A stretch of DNA of 9,289 nt from positions 1 through 9,289 of the forward strand of contig VBNP01000099.1 in assembly GCA_005877965.1 (NCBI GenBank). The letters run 5' to 3'. This document shows positions 5,649-9,289 of the stretch, piece by piece; positions within the stretch are counted from its first letter, which is position 1, and each line of letters starts with the position of its first letter. Position numbers and translations under genes: made by a program. The notes beneath the pieces were generated by a model. That model was not told the DNA's origin and made no database searches. It saw only the letters and a program-made list of their open reading frames with translations. The DNA comes from Gammaproteobacteria bacterium (GTDB lineage Bacteria; Pseudomonadota; Gammaproteobacteria; Steroidobacterales; Steroidobacteraceae).

Positions 5649-6737
5649 TCATCCGCGCAGAAAGGCGCCGATTTCGCGCCCGAAGGTGTCGAGGTCGACC
5701 AGAAAGGCGTCGTGCCCCTCGATGCAGGGGAGCGGGGCAAAGCGCGTGGCGACGCCTGCGGCCGCGAGCGAGCTCGCGACGGCCTGCTGCTCGGTCAGCG
5801 AGAACAGCAGGTCCGACTGCACGCCGATCACGAGGGCACTGCTCAGCGCGGCGCGGCGGAACACGCTCACCGCCTCGCCGTGCACGCCGAGGTCGAAGCG
5901 GTCCATGGAGCGCGAGATGTACAGGTAGCAGTTGGCGTCGAAGGCGCTGACGAAGCGCTGCGCCAGCGCTTCCAGGTACCCCTGGACCGCGAACTCGGAC
6001 GCGAACGGATCGCCGCTTTTCATGTCGTCGCGGATCGGCGCGCGCCCGAAGCGCTGCTGCCATTCCGCGGCCGAGCGGTAAGTCACGGTACCAAGCTTGC
6101 GCGCCAGGCGCTGGCCCGTGAGCGGCGGGCGCTCGGCGCTGTAGTCGCCGCCCGCCCAGTCCGGATCATGGGTGATCGCTTCGCGCTGGATCGAGCGCAG
6201 CGCGATCGCGAAGGGCGCCGCCGCGGCGGTCCCCGAGATACACACCAACCGCCGCGCGGCGCCGGGAAACTGCGCGGCGTACGCGAGCACGACCATGCCC
6301 CCGAGCGAGGGGCCCATGACGGTGTCGAGGCGCTCGATGCCGAGCGAGCGCACGGTCTCGAAACCCGCGCGCGCGATGTCCTCGACCGAGAGATCCGGAA
6401 ACTTGAGCCGATAGGGCTTGCCGGTGGCCGGATCGATCGAAGCCGGCCCGGACGATCCGAAGCAGCTGCCGAGGGAGTTGACGCAGATGACGAAGAAGCG
6501 CTCGGTATCGATGGCCAGTCGCGGCCCCACCATTCCCTGCCACCACCCATCGCTCGGATCGGCGGGGGAGGAGGCGGCGTGAGCCGGAGGCGAGAGGCCG
6601 GTGAACAGCAGCAGCGCATTGTCGCGCGCCGCATTCAGCGCGCCCCAGGTCTCATAGGCGATGCGCGCGCCGTGCAGCATCCCCCCGCGCCACATGGGAA
6701 AAGGGTCGGGCAACGATGCGTACTGGCGCGCATCCAT
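5649..6737 (-). CDS. metX: MetX-family acyltransferase, probable serine O-succinyltransferase
   Basis: A 362-residue alpha/beta-hydrolase acyltransferase of the MetX family. The catalytic triad is Ser144 in the nucleophile elbow G-P-S-L-G-G-M, Asp309 in Q-S-D-L-L-F and His342 in E-G-H-D-A-F-L. Other family blocks are A-Y-E-T-W-G (27-32), C-V-N-S-L-G-S-C-F-G-S (85-95), G-P-A-S and T-Y-R-S. Classical MetX acylates homoserine for methionine synthesis. However, the T-G-L-S-P-x-A-H-A-A segment (46-55) and G-W-W-x-G-M-V-G-P (64-72) match, from memory, the Xanthomonas-type serine O-succinyltransferases, which feed cysteine synthesis. The gene follows a cysteine synthase gene by 43 bases on the same strand, which supports the serine substrate. 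The family is certain; the acceptor (serine or homoserine) and donor (succinyl- or acetyl-CoA) are inferred. Confidence 0.9.
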   Translation of the reverse strand: MDARQYASLPDPFPMWRGGMLHGARIAYETWGALNAARDNALLLFTGLSPPAHAASSPADPSDGWWQGMVGPRLAIDTERFFVICVNSLGSCFGSSGPASIDPATGKPYRLKFPDLSVEDIARAGFETVRSLGIERLDTVMGPSLGGMVVLAYAAQFPGAARRLVCISGTAAAAPFAIALRSIQREAITHDPDWAGGDYSAERPPLTGQRLARKLGTVTYRSAAEWQQRFGRAPIRDDMKSGDPFASEFAVQGYLEALAQRFVSAFDANCYLYISRSMDRFDLGVHGEAVSVFRRAALSSALVIGVQSDLLFSLTEQQAVASSLAAAGVATRFAPLPCIEGHDAFLVDLDTFGREIGAFLRG

Positions 6738-6780
6738 GGCATCGGCACCTGCGGCGGACCTGGATGGCCCGACCGATGCG

Positions 6781-7722
6781 CTAGGGCTCCGGATCGCCGC
6801 CTTCGGCGATCCCTTCGAACAGGACCGTGGACAGGTAGCGCTCGGCGGTGTCCGGGAGCATGGCGAGAATCACCGCCCCGTGGGGCGCCTCGCCGGCGAC
6901 CTTGAGGGCGGCGGCAAACGTCGCGCCCGAGGAAATGCCGCAGAAAATGCCTTCGCTGCGGGCGAGGGCGCGCGCGCTTTCCACCGCCTCCGTGTCCGTC
7001 ACCGTCACGATCCGGTGCGGCACTTCGCGCTTCAGGACCGCTGGCACGAAGTCCGGCGTCCAGCCCTGGATCTTGTGCGGCGTGAAGGGCTTCCCCGACA
7101 GCAGCGCCGCACCCGCCGGCTCCGAGGCGACGATCTGTACCTCCGGCCGCGCGAGGCGCACCATCTCGCCCGCCCCGGTCAGCGTGCCTCCGGTGCCCCA
7201 GCCGGTGACGAAGTAATCGAGCCGCCTGCCGGCGAAGTCCTGCAGGATCTCGGGGCCCGTGGTGTTGCGGTGGTAGGCCGGGTTGGCCTCGTTTTCGAAC
7301 TGCCGCGCGAGGAACCAGCCATGTTTCTTGGCAAGCTCCGCGGCCTTGCGCACCATGCCGCTGCCGCGCTCGGCGGCGGGCGTGAGAATCACCTTCGCGC
7401 CCATCAGGCGCATGATCTTGCGGCGCTCGACCGAGAAGCTCTCGGCCATGGTGGCGACGAAGGGATAACCCTTGGCCGCGCACACCATGGCGAGCGCGAT
7501 GCCGGTGTTGCCTGAGGTGGCCTCGACCACCGTCTGGCCGGGCTTGAGCGCGCCGCTCCGTTCGGCGTCCTCGATGATGGCGATCGCGAGGCGATCCTTG
7601 ACGGATGCGAGCGGATTGAAGAACTCGCACTTCACGTACATGGTGACGTGCCGGGGTGCGAGGCGTTGGATTCCGACGATCGGAGTCTTGCCGATCGTGC
7701 CGAGTATGTTGTCGTAGATCAT
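6781..7722 (-). CDS. cysK: Cysteine synthase family (PLP-dependent beta-replacing enzyme)
   Basis: A 313-residue fold-type II PLP enzyme of the cysteine synthase family, close to the usual CysK/CysM length. Lys42 in N-P-L-A-S-V-K-D-R forms the Schiff base. The substrate loop T-S-G-N-T-G is at 69-74, the phosphate-binding G-T-G-G-T at 176-180, and G-I-S-S-G-A (262-267) holds the pyridine-contacting serine. It replaces an activated serine side chain with sulfide, or thiosulfate in CysM types, to give cysteine. The start at 7722 has AAGGA five bases upstream. It is the first gene of a two-gene unit with metX. If MetX is a serine O-succinyltransferase, the natural substrate would be O-succinylserine rather than O-acetylserine. 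A cystathionine beta-synthase role is less likely, since no extra domains are present. The symbol cysK is used for the family; cysM is possible. Confidence 0.9.
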   Translation of the reverse strand: MIYDNILGTIGKTPIVGIQRLAPRHVTMYVKCEFFNPLASVKDRLAIAIIEDAERSGALKPGQTVVEATSGNTGIALAMVCAAKGYPFVATMAESFSVERRKIMRLMGAKVILTPAAERGSGMVRKAAELAKKHGWFLARQFENEANPAYHRNTTGPEILQDFAGRRLDYFVTGWGTGGTLTGAGEMVRLARPEVQIVASEPAGAALLSGKPFTPHKIQGWTPDFVPAVLKREVPHRIVTVTDTEAVESARALARSEGIFCGISSGATFAAALKVAGEAPHGAVILAMLPDTAERYLSTVLFEGIAEGGDPEP

Positions 7723-7800
7723 GAAGTCCTTCTACGCTCCCTGTGATTGCGCCCACAAGGATCGCCGGGGTATCTGCTCAAGCTCGACGGTTATGATCGC

Positions 7801-8682
7801 ATGATCAGGTTGCAGAAGCTGCTGGCGGCGGCGGGCCTGGGGTCGCGCCGCACCATCGAGGAGTGGATCCGCGCCGGCCGCGTGAGCGTCGGCGGCCGGG
7901 TCGCCCGCCTCGGAGATCGCGCCGCGAGCGCCGATGAGGTGCGCCTCGATGGGGTGAAGCTCGACCTGCAGTGCGCTGAGCCCGCCTCCCCGGAGCTACT
8001 CCTTTATTACAAGCGGCTCGGCGAGGTGACCACCCGCAGCGATCCGCAGCGCCGGCCGACCGTGTTCGGGCGGTTGCCGCCACCGCGCAGCGGACGCTGG
8101 ATTGCCGTCGGACGCCTCGACGTGAACACCGCAGGGCTGCTGCTGCTGACGACGGACGGGGCCCTCGCCCACCGCCTCATGCACCCCTCGAGCGAAGTGG
8201 AGCGCGAGTACCGGGTGTGTCTGCGCGGCCGGCCAGGGCCGCAGGTCTTGCGACAGCTCCTCTCGGGCGTGCAGCTGGAGGACGGCCCGGCGCGCTTCGA
8301 TCGGATCAGCGCTGAAGGCCCGGACGACGAGGGTGCGCAGGGCCGCCCTGCCTTCCGGGTCGTGCTGCACGAGGGGCGCAACCGCGAGGTGCGCCGGCTG
8401 TGGAGCGCGGTGGGTTTCGAGGTGAGCCGCCTGCTGCGCATCCGCTACGGCCCGGTCGAATTGCCGCGCGACCTGCGCCCCGGCGAGGCACGCCGCGCCG
8501 ATCCCGCCCTCATCGCGGGCCTGGAACGCGCGCTCCGCGCCACCGGGCAGCCCCGGCCGCCGTCCAGGCCCCGGGACAGGTCCGCCGGGCGCGGTGCCCG
8601 CGTTGAGGGCCGGCGGCAGGGGGGTCCCGCTCGCCGCAGCCGGGCCGAGGGGCTTGCCGGCGGCCGCCCCCCAAGCAAATAA
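7801..8682 (+). CDS. rluB: 23S rRNA pseudouridine synthase RluB-like
   Basis: A 293-residue pseudouridine synthase of the RsuA/RluB/RluE/RluF group. An N-terminal S4 RNA-binding domain (residues 1-50; R-L-Q-K-L-L-A-A-A-G-L-G-S-R-R) precedes the catalytic domain, with catalytic Asp107 in G-R-L-D-V-N-T-A-G-L-L-L-L-T-T-D-G. Later blocks are H-P-S-S-E-V-E-R-E-Y (128-137) and E-G-R-N-R-E-V-R-R-L (191-200). RluB makes the pseudouridine at E. coli position 2605 of 23S rRNA; the D-P-x-x-R-P-T-V-F segment favours RluB over RsuA. The start at 7801 is set by the S4 domain; no clear ribosome site precedes it, and a TTG at 7747 would add 18 residues. The tail from about 246 is Arg/Gly/Pro-rich and basic, probably disordered RNA-binding sequence. 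It diverges from cysK across 78 bases. Confidence 0.92.
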   Translation: MIRLQKLLAAAGLGSRRTIEEWIRAGRVSVGGRVARLGDRAASADEVRLDGVKLDLQCAEPASPELLLYYKRLGEVTTRSDPQRRPTVFGRLPPPRSGRWIAVGRLDVNTAGLLLLTTDGALAHRLMHPSSEVEREYRVCLRGRPGPQVLRQLLSGVQLEDGPARFDRISAEGPDDEGAQGRPAFRVVLHEGRNREVRRLWSAVGFEVSRLLRIRYGPVELPRDLRPGEARRADPALIAGLERALRATGQPRPPSRPRDRSAGRGARVEGRRQGGPARRSRAEGLAGGRPPSK

Positions 8683-8696
8683 CGGGCCAGGACGCA

Positions 8697-8725
8697 TTGA
8701 CACTCTGGCACCCCGAAATCAAAAT
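8697..8725 (+). promoter_or_regulatory. sigma-70 promoter of the tRNA-tuf operon
   Basis: An exact TTGACA -35 (8697-8702), a 17-base spacer and CAAAAT (8720-8725, four of six -10 matches) lie upstream of tRNA-Tyr. A GC-rich discriminator follows (ACGCGGC at 8726-8732), typical of stringently controlled stable-RNA promoters. The predicted start is about 10 bases before the mature tRNA end. Confidence 0.7.
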
Positions 8726-8742
8726 ACGCGGCTCGTTTTTGT

Positions 8743-8828
<86 letters not shown>

Positions 8829-8885
8829 CTTCGGGGATGGACGCGGGCCTGTGAGGTTCGGCCGGCAGATTGGGCGTTCATCAGC

Positions 8886-8959
<74 letters not shown>

Positions 8960-8998
8960 GCCTGGTTCCGCTTTTTCGGGATCTGAAGCCGACGTTGA

Positions 8999-9074
<76 letters not shown>

Positions 9075-9124
9075 GTCGACCGGGCAACTGGTGTCGAGTT
9101 GAGAGGTGTCGGGAATTTCGGCGC

Positions 9125-9139
9125 CGCGCTTCAGGCGCG
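9125..9139 (+). other. Small hairpin in the tuf leader
   Basis: CGCGC (9125-9129) and GCGCG (9135-9139) flank a TTCAG loop in the 89-base spacer between tRNA-Thr and tuf, 12 bases before the ribosome site. The stem is short. It could mark an RNase processing point or tune tuf translation, but may be incidental. Confidence 0.25.
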
Positions 9140-9163
9140 TTGAGCCTTTTCGAGGGAACTTCC

Positions 9164-9289
9164 ATGTCCAAAGAGAAATTCGAGCGTAACAAGCCGCACG
9201 TGAACGTGGGGACGATTGGTCACGTGGACCATGGGAAGACGACGTTGACGGCGGCGCTGACGAAGGTGATGGCCGAGACCTACGGGGGG
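9164..9289 (+). CDS. tuf: Elongation factor Tu, N-terminal fragment
   Basis: The first 42 codons of EF-Tu, cut by the right edge. The sequence M-S-K-E-K-F-E-R-N-K-P-H-V-N-V-G-T-I-G is the conserved EF-Tu N-terminus. The GTP-binding P-loop G-H-V-D-H-G-K-T is at residues 19-26. EF-Tu delivers aminoacyl-tRNA to the ribosomal A site as a GTP complex. ATG 9164 has GAGGGA at 9152-9157, six bases upstream. It is co-transcribed with the three tRNAs before it, as for E. coli tufB. Proteobacteria usually have a second tuf copy in the ribosomal-protein str operon, which is not in this window. Confidence 0.98.
   Translation, partial: MSKEKFERNKPHVNVGTIGHVDHGKTTLTAALTKVMAETYGG

Noticed and set aside
5712..6905. 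397-residue plus-strand frame opposite metX
   Set aside because: Its Arg/Ala/Gly-rich composition and lack of motifs mark it as a shadow of metX and the 3' end of cysK.
7792..7797. TATGAT as the -10 box of rluB
   Set aside because: It sits four bases before the chosen ATG and has no -35 partner at a suitable distance.
9092..9133. TGTCGA (9092) and TGTCGG (9107) upstream of tuf as further ECF42 promoters
   Set aside because: No CG[A/T]C element occurs 17 bases downstream of either, and tuf is served by the tRNA operon promoter.

Overview
The window comes from a GC-rich proteobacterium, most likely a gammaproteobacterium of the Xanthomonadales/Nevskiales/Steroidobacter type. This rests on the tRNA-Tyr–Gly–Thr–tuf cluster with encoded CCA ends, a RluB-type pseudouridine synthase, a Tat-exported HiPIP, and a MetX homologue of the Xanthomonas serine O-succinyltransferase kind. 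It looks chromosomal. I saw no insertion sequence, phage gene or CRISPR array, and no gap between genes exceeds about 230 bases.

Left part (1-4640). A divergent 5' fragment of an nhaA-like antiporter gene (minus strand) is followed by two ECF42-type sigma-factor cassettes that converge on each other. Cassette A (plus strand) is DGPF/YCII protein, VOC/PhnB-like protein, ECF42 sigma factor with a TPR-type C-terminal extension, then a second DGPF protein. Cassette B (minus strand) is a DGPF-like (DGPY) protein followed by a second, clearly divergent ECF42 sigma factor. Upstream of each cassette lies a promoter-like pair with identical spacing: TGTCGA-N17-CGTC for A and TGTCGG-N17-CGAC for B. Both fit the consensus I recall for ECF42 targets, which suggests that each cassette is ECF-controlled, by itself or by the other. 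The Cassette B site is also an inverted repeat.

Middle part (4640-7725, all minus strand). A small Tat-exported high-potential iron-sulfur protein and a stand-alone PilZ-domain protein come first. Then a cysK-metX pair is transcribed in the order cysK, metX. The MetX protein carries the sequence features of serine O-succinyltransferases, so this pair probably makes cysteine through O-succinylserine rather than contributing to methionine synthesis. GC-rich hairpins follow the metX and pilZ stop codons.

Right part (7801-9289, plus strand). rluB, with a basic Arg/Gly/Pro-rich tail, is followed by a strong stable-RNA type promoter (exact TTGACA -35). Then come tRNA-Tyr(GTA), tRNA-Gly(TCC), tRNA-Thr(GGT) and the start of tuf (EF-Tu), the classical translation operon.

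The least ordinary content is the pair of convergent ECF42/DGPF cassettes with their shared promoter grammar. The family is known, but the in vivo signal and the role of DGPF proteins are poorly understood.
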